64,000 nucleotides of DNA from Microvirga aerilata (GTDB taxonomy: Bacteria > Pseudomonadota > Alphaproteobacteria > Rhizobiales > Beijerinckiaceae). Numbering within the stretch: position 1 is the stretch's first letter; every line of letters begins with the position of its first letter. Both the position numbers and the translations under genes were made by a program. Location: assembly GCF_016743775.1 (NCBI RefSeq), contig NZ_JAEQMY010000024.1, positions 1-64,000 on the forward strand. The letters are read 5' to 3'. Below the pieces are notes generated by a model. That model was given only the letters and a program-made list of their open reading frames with translations. It was not told the DNA's origin and searched no databases. Below are positions 41,726-49,833 of the stretch, one piece after another.

Positions 41726-42841
41726 ATGGTTTGGCAGAGGATTCGGAATTCCGGTGCGGGCCATCGCGAAAGCACGGCCTCGTCTGCGTTCTTCCGTCCG
41801 TGGCGGTGGGGCATGGCTGGCGCTCTGGTCGTGGGCGGTGCCACGGCGTACCTGCTGCCCGGTTTCGCAGGAGACAGACTCGCAACGGAAGTTCACCTGC
41901 CGCCGGTAACGGATGCGCGCCCGGTTGCCGGCGAAGCTCATGCTCGCGCGCCGGCCGCACCCTCGTCACCGGCCGGCAAATGGCAGGACTTGCCTCCGCT
42001 TCCAGCGGAGAGCCCTGTGGATGCCCCTGCCGATGAGGAGATCAGGGTTCTGTCGCTCCAAGCGGCCTTGGAGCGGGAGAAGGAGCGCGCCGATGCGGCG
42101 CAGCGCGATCTCCTGGGCCTCCGGGGACAGCTTGCCAGTATCGAGGAGAACGAGGCGCTGATGGCCGAGTATCGCAGCGCGGCGATCGAGGAAAAGGAGC
42201 GCGCCAACAACGCGCTTCTGAGGGCGGCCGCCTCTCATGAGGAACTTGCCAGCCTGAGGGCAGGGATGATCGAAGCCCAGAAGGCGGCCGAGAACGAGAG
42301 GGCAAAGGCAACTCTCGCGCACAAGCAGATCGAGGCCATGCAAGGGCAGCTCGCCGCGCTCACCTCGAAAGAGGCCGCGAGGGCAGAGGCCAAGAGCCTG
42401 CCCCAGCCGAAGCAGGATCAGGTTGCCGCCATCTCACCCCCCGCAGACCGGATGAACGTGCTGCCGGCCAATCCGGCACGGTCATTGCCGCCGTCGAACG
42501 AAAGAAAGGGGCCGGTACGGGACACTCAGCCGGTGAAGGACCCGGATGCCACGAGCCGTAAAGCCCGTCAGGCGTCGCCTCCCAAAGCCAAAGCGCCGGC
42601 CCGGCCGGCGGACGATGCCGCGACGGCTTCGATCCGCAGCCCCCGGCAGCGACCGGAGCCTGCGGCAGCCAGGGTGACCATGCTGGAGAGGGAAGCCCGC
42701 CCCCAAAGCACGTCATCGGCGGACAAGGTTTCCAAGAAGGTCCCTCGACCCCGCATGCTGGCGCAGGATGCTCGAGATTTGCCCGGTCCGCGCGGTCTCA
42801 GCCTGCCCAGAGCCCTGCTGCCCGACAGCAGGCTTTGGTAG
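41726..42841 (+). CDS. Membrane-anchored coiled-coil protein of unknown function
   Basis: Unrecognised protein of 371 residues. One membrane segment near residues 29-48 (GMAGALVVGGATAYLLPGF) follows a short basic N-terminus. Residues about 105-225 are a charged coiled coil rich in Glu/Lys/Ala (LQAALEREKERADAAQRDLL). The C-terminal third is basic, proline/lysine/arginine-rich and probably disordered. It ends with GPRGLSLPRALLPDSRLW, whose LSLPR motif recurs in the next gene product. The pair is probably functionally linked, perhaps in the cell envelope. The start is an ATG after a weak ribosome site. Confidence 0.65.
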   Translation: MVWQRIRNSGAGHRESTASSAFFRPWRWGMAGALVVGGATAYLLPGFAGDRLATEVHLPPVTDARPVAGEAHARAPAAPSSPAGKWQDLPPLPAESPVDAPADEEIRVLSLQAALEREKERADAAQRDLLGLRGQLASIEENEALMAEYRSAAIEEKERANNALLRAAASHEELASLRAGMIEAQKAAENERAKATLAHKQIEAMQGQLAALTSKEAARAEAKSLPQPKQDQVAAISPPADRMNVLPANPARSLPPSNERKGPVRDTQPVKDPDATSRKARQASPPKAKAPARPADDAATASIRSPRQRPEPAAARVTMLEREARPQSTSSADKVSKKVPRPRMLAQDARDLPGPRGLSLPRALLPDSRLW

Positions 42842-42927
42842 TTCCGCCACGCCACCTGGAAACACCCGAACCACAACCAGCCGGTCCTGCATCCATGCAG
42901 GGATGACCGCAACCATCAGGAGGAGCC

Positions 42928-44070
42928 ATGCTACGGCTATCAGTCGTTTCCATCGTCGCCATCGCACTGCTGTCGGCTCAGCCCCTTCTGGCCAAGGGCG
43001 GCGGAGGCAATGGTGGAGGCGGTCAGGGGAATGGCAATGGCGGCGGAGACAAGGGAGGCGGGAACGGCGGCGACAAGGGTGGTGGCGACAAGGGCGGTGG
43101 CGACAAGGGGGGCGGTGACAAGGGTGGTGACAGGGGCGGCGGCAAAGGTGGCGACAGAGGCGGCGGCACTGGCGGCGGCGGTGGCAGCCAGGGCAGCGGT
43201 AACAGCGGAAGTGGCAGCCAGGGCAGCAGCGGTAATAGCGGCGGTGGCAACCAAGGCAACGGTGGTGGAAAGGCCGGAGGCGGCAGCAATCAAGGGAATG
43301 GAAGCAGCGGGAGCAGCAGGGGGGGTGGAAGCACGGGGGATAGCGGACAGGGAGCCGGGGGCGGCCAAGGGAAAGGGAGCAGCGGCAACACGTCGGGAGG
43401 CGGCAGCGCCGGCAGAGGTGCCGGGGGCGCTGCCGGCACAAGCAGTCAGAACAGCAGCAACACCAGCGAACGATCCAGAGGAGCATCGGGGTCGGCCCCT
43501 GCATCGGCCCCTACATCGGCGCCTGGAAGAGCAGACACGGCAGGCAGCGCAGCCTCGCGGGCAGCACCGTCCGCTGCAGGCGCACAGGCAGCGCCAGCCG
43601 CTGCAACCTCGCGGCCCGCACCGGCTGCCGCAAGCCCACAGGCAGCGCCAGCGCCCGCAAGCGCGCGGGCTGTGCCTGCTGCTGCACCCGCAGCCGTAAC
43701 AGCGGCTCCGGCCTCGCTCGGCATCAGAGGGGGCAGCGCCGCCTTGAGCCTGCCGCGTTCCCTCATGCCCCGCCTGGAGGCATCAGGATCCGCCACGGCC
43801 GGCTTCATGGACCCCGCGTTTCGGCAGGCCGCTCCCACAGGCAGGTTCGTCCAGGCCTGCCGCGCCTCCATCGCGGCGGCAGCGCTCCCCTATGGGGCCG
43901 TGCAGGTGGACGCAGCCAGTGCCGGACAGGCGAGCCGCACGCAGGATGGAGGGCTCACGGCTCCCATTTCGGTAAGGGTCATTTACGCCCGGGCGAATGC
44001 ACGCCAGGTCCGCCAGTCGCGCGTGGCGTGCCAGCTCGACGCAACCGGCGCAGTCGTGGCCCTGCGCTGA
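42928..44070 (+). CDS. Secreted glycine-rich repeat protein
   Basis: Unrecognised protein of 380 residues. The signal peptide is LSVVSIVAIALLSAQPLLAK. Residues about 24-170 are glycine-rich with GGGDKGGGDKGG-type repeats, then serine/glycine/asparagine. Residues about 185-265 are alanine/proline-rich. A folded C-terminal domain of about 100 residues begins at LSLPRSLMPRLEAS and has two cysteines (VQACRAS and RVACQLD), likely a disulfide. GGAGG precedes the ATG. The composition suggests a surface or matrix protein. The LSLPR motif is shared with the upstream gene. Confidence 0.7.
   Translation: MLRLSVVSIVAIALLSAQPLLAKGGGGNGGGGQGNGNGGGDKGGGNGGDKGGGDKGGGDKGGGDKGGDRGGGKGGDRGGGTGGGGGSQGSGNSGSGSQGSSGNSGGGNQGNGGGKAGGGSNQGNGSSGSSRGGGSTGDSGQGAGGGQGKGSSGNTSGGGSAGRGAGGAAGTSSQNSSNTSERSRGASGSAPASAPTSAPGRADTAGSAASRAAPSAAGAQAAPAAATSRPAPAAASPQAAPAPASARAVPAAAPAAVTAAPASLGIRGGSAALSLPRSLMPRLEASGSATAGFMDPAFRQAAPTGRFVQACRASIAAAALPYGAVQVDAASAGQASRTQDGGLTAPISVRVIYARANARQVRQSRVACQLDATGAVVALR
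43073..43147 (+). repeat. Tandem 15-base coding repeat
   Basis: About five imperfect copies of a GGTGGCGACAAGGGC unit lie head to tail, encoding Gly-Gly-Asp-Lys-Gly. Copies differ mainly at third positions. The last carries Asp-Arg instead of Asp-Lys. Such an array is prone to length change by slippage. Confidence 0.7.
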
Positions 44071-44225
44071 CGCGGCAGCGCGCGATCAACCTGAATTCGA
44101 CCCGCCTGTGGATCGGAAGCCGCCCTGTTCTTGGCAGGATGCCGCCGTTTTCACGGCCTGCCGCAAGAAAGCCCATGAGGACACTCTAAATGGCAAATCG
44201 ACTGACACCTTGAGGAGAAACCTCG

Positions 44226-44645
44226 ATGGGCGGTTTTCTTTCGGCCCTGACGCCTGCAGACCGGGCCATCATCGGCATCATCGTCCTCGTGCCGCTCCTC
44301 ATGCTTTTCGCCATTCACTCCATTCGCCGGGAGGTGAGGGATGCCGGGCGCATCAAGGTAAGATCGGTCAAGCTCAAGACCAGCCGGGAGCAGCGTCGGA
44401 CATGGCGGCAGCAGAACCTGTCCCAGGATACGCTCAACCTGCTGGACGATGTCGAAACCCTTCTCAGGCTCACCCATGCCGACGAAGCAGCCGTCCGGCA
44501 GGAGCACAGGGAGGCGCTGCGCCTGTCCTGGTTGAGCTATCATATTCCGGTTCGTACCGCTCTTCTGGGCGGCGTGCTGCTCGCCGGAGTGCTTTCGGCA
44601 ATCTTCGTGATCATCGCTCAGGGTCCATCCAACCCCATTCCCTGA
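44226..44645 (+). CDS. Small two-span membrane protein of unknown function
   Basis: Protein of 139 residues with two hydrophobic helices, IIGIIVLVPLLMLFAIHSI (about 15-33) and TALLGGVLLAGVLSAIFVII (about 110-130). They are separated by a charged cytoplasmic-type loop (RIKVRSVKLKTSREQRRTWR). GGAG lies about 10 bases before the ATG. It follows the glycine-rich protein gene by 155 bases and converges with the quinate dehydrogenase gene. No family recognised. Confidence 0.65.
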   Translation: MGGFLSALTPADRAIIGIIVLVPLLMLFAIHSIRREVRDAGRIKVRSVKLKTSREQRRTWRQQNLSQDTLNLLDDVETLLRLTHADEAAVRQEHREALRLSWLSYHIPVRTALLGGVLLAGVLSAIFVIIAQGPSNPIP

Positions 44646-44697
44646 TGCGGGCGTCCACGGTGCCCATGTGTCGGCCGATGCAGGGGCCGCTCAGGCT

Positions 44698-45597
44698 CTA
44701 CATCTCGTCGAAGTGGAGAAGCATCCTCGATGCATCAGGCTGTTTTCCCGTGAACAGGTGGAAGGCGCCAACAGCCTGGAAGACGGCCATGCCCCCGCCC
44801 GACATGGTGCGGCAGCCGCGCGCGCGCGCCTGGCGCAGCAGTTCCGTTTCCAGCGGGAAGTAGACGATATCGGCAACCCACATCTCCGGGCGAAGCAGTT
44901 CGACGGGAACCACCATGCCGGGGTATTTCGCCATGCCGATGGGGGTCGTGTTGACCATTCCGTCGGCCGCAGCCAAGGCTTCCCCAGGTGAAGAGCCGAC
45001 GGAGGCGCGCCCTGGGCCGAAACGCTCGCCGAGGGCTGCGGCAAGGGTCCGGGCGCGGGCTTCATCCGTGTCGGCGATGACCACCTCGCCCGTCCCGAGG
45101 GTGAGGAGCGCATGGGCCACGGCGGCGCCTGCTCCGCCGGCGCCGAATTGGACGACGCGGTCGCGGCGCATGTCCGACAGCTCGCGCCGGAAGCTCTCGG
45201 CAAAGCCCCACCAATCGGTGTTGTGCCCGATCCGTCTGCCATCCTTGAGCACCACGGTATTCACCGCCCCGAGCGCTGCCGCATCGGGCGACAGCTCGTC
45301 GAGAAATGGGATCACGGCCTGCTTGCAGGGATGGGTGACGTTGAGGCCCGCAAAGCCCAGGCGCTCAGCCGCCGTCAGAATCTCTGGTAGTGCGCTCGCA
45401 TCGACGCCGAGCGCTTCGAGGTCGATGAGTTTGTAGACATAGCGCAAGCCCTGCCGGGCGCCCTCCCGTTCATGGAGCTTCGGCGTGCGGGAGGCTTGGA
45501 TGCCGGCACCCACCAGCCCGACGAGTACGGATGGCCAAGCCCATGGGTCTTGATCTTCCCTGCTGTTGGTATTCTCGGGCAGCGGCACTTTCGTCAT
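44698..45597 (-). CDS. Quinate/shikimate dehydrogenase
   Basis: AroE-family oxidoreductase of 299 residues. The N-terminal substrate site begins LVGAGIQASRTPKLHEREG. SRTP replaces the SxS of biosynthetic AroE and is typical of catabolic quinate/shikimate dehydrogenases. GLNVTHPCKQAV has the catalytic lysine, and NTDWWGF supplies the substrate aspartate. The cofactor motif is QFGAGGAGAAVAHALL, with an acidic residue (IADTDEA) that favours NAD. It is the last gene of the TRAP-aroQ operon, starting 4 bases after aroQ ends. Confidence 0.9.
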   Translation of the reverse strand: MTKVPLPENTNSREDQDPWAWPSVLVGLVGAGIQASRTPKLHEREGARQGLRYVYKLIDLEALGVDASALPEILTAAERLGFAGLNVTHPCKQAVIPFLDELSPDAAALGAVNTVVLKDGRRIGHNTDWWGFAESFRRELSDMRRDRVVQFGAGGAGAAVAHALLTLGTGEVVIADTDEARARTLAAALGERFGPGRASVGSSPGEALAAADGMVNTTPIGMAKYPGMVVPVELLRPEMWVADIVYFPLETELLRQARARGCRTMSGGGMAVFQAVGAFHLFTGKQPDASRMLLHFDEM

Positions 45598-45601
45598 GGT
45601 G

Positions 45602-46051
45602 TCAGGCGTCCGCCCGCGATTTGGCGATCATGCCCAGGATGGACCTGACGGCAACCGGGTACCCCTCGGTGCCGAGGCCTGCGATCACCGACGTCGCAAC
45701 CGGGGAAACATAGGACTTATGGTAGATCGGCTCGCGCCGGTGAATGTTCGAGATATGCAGCTCGATGATGGGGCCGGGAAACATCTTCAGGGCATCCATG
45801 ATGGCCATGGAGGTGAACGTGAAGGCCGCCGGATTGATGATGATCCCGCCGCCCTCGTCGATGGCCTCGTGGATCCAGTCGATGAGCTCGTATTCACGGT
45901 TCGATTGCCGGAAGATGATCGCGTTGTGAGGCGCGGCCTCACGGCACAAGGCTTCGACTTCGGCCAAGGTGGTCCGGCCGTAGATCTCGGGCTCGCGGGT
46001 TCCGAGCCGGTTCAGGTTGGGCCCGTTGAGAACGTAGACTGGCTTGCTCAT
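45602..46051 (-). CDS. aroQ: 3-dehydroquinate dehydratase, type II
   Basis: Type II dehydroquinase of 149 residues from ATG 46051, converting 3-dehydroquinate to 3-dehydroshikimate. The family start VYVLNGPNLNRLGTREPEIY contains the active-site tyrosine. IINPAAFTFTS and ELHISNIHRREP carry the Asn and His, and SYVSPVATSVIAGLG closes the site. It sits between the TRAP DctM gene and quinate/shikimate dehydrogenase, which argues for a catabolic isozyme rather than aromatic amino-acid synthesis. Confidence 0.93.
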   Translation of the reverse strand: MSKPVYVLNGPNLNRLGTREPEIYGRTTLAEVEALCREAAPHNAIIFRQSNREYELIDWIHEAIDEGGGIIINPAAFTFTSMAIMDALKMFPGPIIELHISNIHRREPIYHKSYVSPVATSVIAGLGTEGYPVAVRSILGMIAKSRADA

Positions 46052-46079
46052 CACAATGCTTCCCTGAAACTGAGCCCGT

Positions 46080-47381
46080 TCATCCCTGGTAGCCGAATAG
46101 CCTGGGCAGCCAGAGAACCGTTTCCGGCACAAAGGTCAGGATGGCGAGGGCAACGAGCATCGCGAAAAGAAACGGCAAGGTGTCGCGGATGATATCGCGC
46201 AGCGGCTCGCCGGAGATATTGGCCATGATGAACAGGAGCAGCCCATAGGGCGGCGTGATCAGCCCGACCATGATGTTGATGACCACCACCACGCCGAAAT
46301 GCACGAGGTCGATGCCGAGCGCCTGCGCCGTCGGGATGAAGACCGGCACGACAATGAGCAGGATGGCCGTTCCTTCGAGCACGCAGCCAAGCAGCAGCAA
46401 AAGCACGTTGACCAGGATAAGAAAGCCGACCGGTGAGAGATCCCAGCCTGCCAGCAGCGCCTTCACCGATTCCGGGATGTTCTCGACCGTCACGACATAG
46501 TTGAACACGAGCGCTCCGGCGATCAGCATGCCGATGGAGGCCGTCGTCCGCGCACTGATGGCCAGCGAGCGGTAGAAGTCGCCCCAGCTTACGCTGCGAT
46601 AAAGGCCCGCCGAAATGACGAGCGCATAGGCGGCGGCGACCGCAGCCGCTTCCGTCGGGGTCATCACGCCGCTGTAGATGCCGCCAAGGAGCACCACCGG
46701 CATCATGAGCGACGGAAAGGCATCCCAGGTGATCCGCGGCAGCTTGCGCAAGGGGACCGGCTTCTCGACAGGAAAATTCCTGCGACGCGCCGTCATGGCA
46801 ACAATGATCATCTGGCTCAACGCCATCAGCAGGCCCGGAACGACGCCGCCCAGAAAGAGGAAGCCGATCGAGGCATCGGAGACGAGCGCATAGAGCACCA
46901 TCGGGATCGACGGCGGAATGATCGGCCCGATCACGGACGACACGGCCGTGACGGCGGCCGCGTAGCTCGGCGTGTAACGGCCGTCGCGGGTCATCATGGC
47001 CTGCATCATGCGCCCCGTGCCCGCCGCATCGGCGATGGCCGAGCCGGACATGCCGGCGAAGATGATGCTCTGCAGGATATTCACGTGAGCCAACCCGCCG
47101 CGGAAGCGGCCCACGAGCGCATTGCAGAACGCCATGAGGCGGTCGGTCATGCTGCCGATGTTCATGAACTCGGCGGCCAGGATGAAGAGCGGCACCGAAA
47201 GAATGACGTAGTTGGAGTACATCCCGTTGAGGAGCTGCTCGGCCGCGGTTCCCATGTCCTGCCCGGCAAGGAGCAGGTACAGGATCGAGCCGGCAATCAT
47301 CGAATGGCCGATGGGCAGCCCGAGGAAAGCGAGGGCGGTGATCGCAACAAGCGCGAGGGAAAAGGGGCTTGCAAGGTTCAT
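46080..47381 (-). CDS. TRAP transporter large permease DctM
   Basis: Twelve-helix permease of 433 residues from ATG 47381. Characteristic segments are LPIGHSMIAGSILYLLLAGQ, SVIGPIIPPSIPMVLYALVS and VGLITPPYGLLLFIMANISG. Its start overlaps the end of the DctQ gene (stop at 47378). With DctQ and DctP it would import quinate, shikimate or dehydroshikimate, as suggested by the downstream aroQ and quinate/shikimate dehydrogenase genes. Confidence 0.92.
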   Translation of the reverse strand: MNLASPFSLALVAITALAFLGLPIGHSMIAGSILYLLLAGQDMGTAAEQLLNGMYSNYVILSVPLFILAAEFMNIGSMTDRLMAFCNALVGRFRGGLAHVNILQSIIFAGMSGSAIADAAGTGRMMQAMMTRDGRYTPSYAAAVTAVSSVIGPIIPPSIPMVLYALVSDASIGFLFLGGVVPGLLMALSQMIIVAMTARRRNFPVEKPVPLRKLPRITWDAFPSLMMPVVLLGGIYSGVMTPTEAAAVAAAYALVISAGLYRSVSWGDFYRSLAISARTTASIGMLIAGALVFNYVVTVENIPESVKALLAGWDLSPVGFLILVNVLLLLLGCVLEGTAILLIVVPVFIPTAQALGIDLVHFGVVVVINIMVGLITPPYGLLLFIMANISGEPLRDIIRDTLPFLFAMLVALAILTFVPETVLWLPRLFGYQG

Positions 47382-47896
47382 ACGCCGGAACTCGCCTTGG
47401 TGGGATCGAAATCGTCCGGGGCGACGCCGCGCATGGCCTGCCATGCCAGCCAGATGTAGCGGATGATCGTGGCAATGATGAAGACGATATAGATCGAGAA
47501 GAGCCAGTCGAACCGGATCTTGAGGTACCCGGTCTTTTCCACCTTCATGAAGGTGATGTAGTCGAGAACGGCCGGAAACGAGATGGCGTAAAGAGCGATC
47601 AGGGCCACGGCGGTGACGATGGCCATGATCCTGCGGGTTCCGGAGCCGACGGAGCCGTAGATGATGTCGAACCGGATCTCCTCGCGCTCGCTGACCACGA
47701 ACGAAGCCCCCCAGAGGACAAGCCAGATCCAAAGGATGACGCTCACCTCGTGGGTCCAGCCGATCGGCAGTCCGAGAACGTACCGAAACGCGATCTGCAG
47801 GAGAAATGCCAGGAACATGGCGGCCAGCATGGCGGACGCGACATTCTCGGCGCGCCGCGCAAGCCAGGCGCCCGTCGCCCTAAGCGATGCGGTCAT
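47378..47896 (-). CDS. TRAP transporter small permease DctQ
   Basis: Four-helix protein of 172 residues. FAFRYVLGLP-like segment IAFRYVLGLPIGWTHEVSVI and WIWLVLWGASFVVSEREEIR are the family hallmarks. The gene overlaps dctM by four bases and lies 87 bases after dctP, with a hairpin between. It stabilises the large permease in known TRAP systems. Confidence 0.9.
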   Translation of the reverse strand: MTASLRATGAWLARRAENVASAMLAAMFLAFLLQIAFRYVLGLPIGWTHEVSVILWIWLVLWGASFVVSEREEIRFDIIYGSVGSGTRRIMAIVTAVALIALYAISFPAVLDYITFMKVEKTGYLKIRFDWLFSIYIVFIIATIIRYIWLAWQAMRGVAPDDFDPTKASSGV

Positions 47897-47942
47897 GGGA
47901 GTCGTTCCTTCCTGGGAAGGCGCTGAACGGGTATGAGCGAAA

Positions 47943-47972
47943 CGGCCGCCGGAGCATCGGGCCCGGCGGCCG
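47943..47972 (-). terminator. Intercistronic hairpin between dctP and dctQ
   Basis: CGGCCGCCGG and CCGGCGGCCG pair perfectly around a 10-base loop, 11 bases after the dctP stop on the minus strand. It probably raises the dctP message relative to the permease genes. Confidence 0.6.
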
Positions 47973-47983
47973 CAAGGCAGTGC

Positions 47984-48976
47984 CTACATGGCGTTGATCT
48001 TCTCCAGCATGCCCTGCTGCCAGCTCTTTGCCAGATCCGAGGCCAGATACTTCTTCTGGGCGAACTCGCGGAAGGCCTTGAGATCGGGCGTGTAGACGTC
48101 GAGGCCCTTCTCCTTGAAGAAGCTTGCGAGTTCCGCCTCCTTCTTCAGGTGCTCCTGCGTGCTCCACTCGATCGCCTTGTCGGCGGCAGCCTGGAAGGCG
48201 GCCTGCTTCTCCGGCGTCATGGCGTTCCAGACCTTGTTGGACACGGCCAGAAGATCGAAGCCGACGAGATGCGAGGTCAGCGCGACCTGGGACATGACCT
48301 CGTAGAACTTCATGTTCTGCACGTTCGGCAGCGGGTTGTCCTGGCCGTCGATGGCTCCCGTCTGTAGGCCGGTATAGACCTCGGCATAAGCCATGGGCGT
48401 GGGATTTGCGCCGAGCGACTGGCCCAGGAACTGCCAGGCGTCGCCGCCGGGCATGCGCAGCTTGATGCCGGCGAGATCCTCAGGCGTGTTGATCTTCTTC
48501 TTCGGCTTCAGGCCCACATGCCGGGCGCCGAAATAGGTGGGGCCCAGGATGTGAATGCCGAGCTTGTCCGAGGCCATCTTCTTGAGCTGCTGACCCACGT
48601 CGCTGGCAAAGACCTTCTTGAGATGGTCGGCATCGCGGAACAGATAGGCGGAGGTGACGATGGACCACTCCGGGATCTGGTTGGAGATGTCCTGCGGGGC
48701 GATGTTGCCCATCTCGAGGTTGCCGCGCTGCATGGCGACCAACTCGGTGCCCTGCTTGAACAGGGTGCCGCCGTAATAGGGCTGAAGCGTGAAGCCCTGA
48801 GCCTTAACGCTCTCGCTGAACTGCCTCATCATCTCGGCCCGGATATCCTGCTCCGAGAAGACTGCAGAGAACCGTAGATTGCCGGGGGCCTGTGCGGTGG
48901 CAGGACCACCCGATCCCAGGGCCAGAAGGGCTGCACCCGCAGCGATCAGGAACCGCCGATTGATACCGAACGCCAT
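47984..48976 (-). CDS. TRAP transporter substrate-binding protein DctP
   Basis: Periplasmic binding protein of 330 residues. The export signal INRRFLIAAGAALLALGSGG is twin-arginine-like, ending near ATAQA. Mature motifs include IKLRMPGGDAWQFLGQSLGA, where the arginine should bind the ligand carboxylate, and AYAEVYTGLQTGAIDGQDNP. It heads the operon dctP-dctQ-dctM-aroQ-quinate/shikimate dehydrogenase and is divergent from a GntR gene. A hydroaromatic acid ligand is inferred from these neighbours. Confidence 0.92.
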   Translation of the reverse strand: MAFGINRRFLIAAGAALLALGSGGPATAQAPGNLRFSAVFSEQDIRAEMMRQFSESVKAQGFTLQPYYGGTLFKQGTELVAMQRGNLEMGNIAPQDISNQIPEWSIVTSAYLFRDADHLKKVFASDVGQQLKKMASDKLGIHILGPTYFGARHVGLKPKKKINTPEDLAGIKLRMPGGDAWQFLGQSLGANPTPMAYAEVYTGLQTGAIDGQDNPLPNVQNMKFYEVMSQVALTSHLVGFDLLAVSNKVWNAMTPEKQAAFQAAADKAIEWSTQEHLKKEAELASFFKEKGLDVYTPDLKAFREFAQKKYLASDLAKSWQQGMLEKINAM

Positions 48977-49035
48977 TGTTTCCTCTCCTTACGATGCCGC
49001 GCACTCGTCTGCGTCTTGGTCCGAACTATCCGCCC

Positions 49036-49099
49036 TGATAATCATAAAATCAATAGTCATTATTAATATCATCTGATATTTTGGCTTTAGACTGATATT
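49036..49099. promoter_or_regulatory. Repeated TGATATT half-sites in the divergent TRAP/GntR promoter
   Basis: AATATCATCTGATATT (49065-49080) is a perfect 7-2-7 palindrome. TGATATT recurs at 49093-49099, and TGATAATCA is a small palindrome at 49036-49044. The cluster lies between the divergent TRAP operon and the tandem GntR genes, and is a candidate binding region for one or both GntR proteins. Confidence 0.55.
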
Positions 49100-49164
49100 G
49101 TCTGGCTGTGTCGCCAGGGTCAAAGGGGCGCTTTCGCGCTTTTGCATGGGGTAACGGTGGCGGA

Positions 49165-49833
49165 ATGAGCATTGAGCTGTTGGCAACGTCCATCGCAGAT
49201 CGTGCTTACGACCGGATTCGGGCCGATATCGTTTTCGGCCGTTTGGGGCCCGGGGCGCGGCTCCGGCTGGACCAGCTCGCAACCGGCTACGGGGCGAGCG
49301 TCCCCACCCTGCGGGAGATCCTGAGCCGGCTGTCATCGGAAGGGCTGGTGATTGCGGAGGGGCAGCGCGGCTTCCGGGTCGCGCCGGTTTCGCCTGCCGG
49401 GTTCGAGGATGTGGCGGCCATGCGGCTGCTCCTGGAAACCTACGCGCTGCCCCTGTCCTTTGCCGCCGGCGACCTTGAATGGGAGAGCCGGGTCGTCGCC
49501 GCCCATCACAAGCTGGCCTTCATGGAGCGGCGGAAGATCGCTGGCGATCAGGAGCAGACGGAGCTCTGGAAACGCTATGACCGTGAATTTCACCAGGCCC
49601 TGATCGAGGCCTGCGGCTCGCAGACCCTGCTCGATCTCTATGGCGGCGTGTTCGACCAATACCTGCGCTACCAGATGGTGGCGGTCGTGTTCCGGGGCGA
49701 GATCGCGGCCGAGGAGCACAGGATCCTGCTGGACTGCGCACTGGCCCGCGATGCCCGCAGGGCCTGCGAGGTGCTCGCCCAACATGTGAACGGATGCGTG
49801 ACCTACACGCTGAAGAGCGGTGCCCTGAAATGA
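49165..49833 (+). CDS. GntR family regulator (FCD domain), first of two paralogues
   Basis: Regulator of 222 residues from ATG 49165 (MSIELLATSIADRAY). The winged helix (LDQLATGYGASVPTLREILS, LSSEGLVIAEGQRGFRVAPV) is followed by an all-helical FCD effector domain. Likely metal/ligand residues are in FHQALIEACGS, EEHRILLDCAL and LAQHV. It is divergent from the TRAP/aroQ operon. Its TGA overlaps the ATG of a clear paralogue. Quinate, shikimate or dehydroshikimate is the natural effector guess. Confidence 0.88.
   Translation: MSIELLATSIADRAYDRIRADIVFGRLGPGARLRLDQLATGYGASVPTLREILSRLSSEGLVIAEGQRGFRVAPVSPAGFEDVAAMRLLLETYALPLSFAAGDLEWESRVVAAHHKLAFMERRKIAGDQEQTELWKRYDREFHQALIEACGSQTLLDLYGGVFDQYLRYQMVAVVFRGEIAAEEHRILLDCALARDARRACEVLAQHVNGCVTYTLKSGALK

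Noticed and set aside
43023-43289. Proline/leucine-rich minus-strand frame of 88 codons
   Set aside because: Another antisense reading of the same glycine-coding repeats, without a signal or start site.
43023-43400. Possible CRISPR-like repeat array
   Set aside because: The repeats are contiguous 15-base coding units without unique spacers.
42713-43504. Cys/His/Arg-rich 263-codon minus-strand frame resembling a metal-binding repeat protein
   Set aside because: It is the reverse complement of the glycine-rich repeat gene; the CRHHPC-like pattern is produced by the GGTGGCGACAAG repeat.
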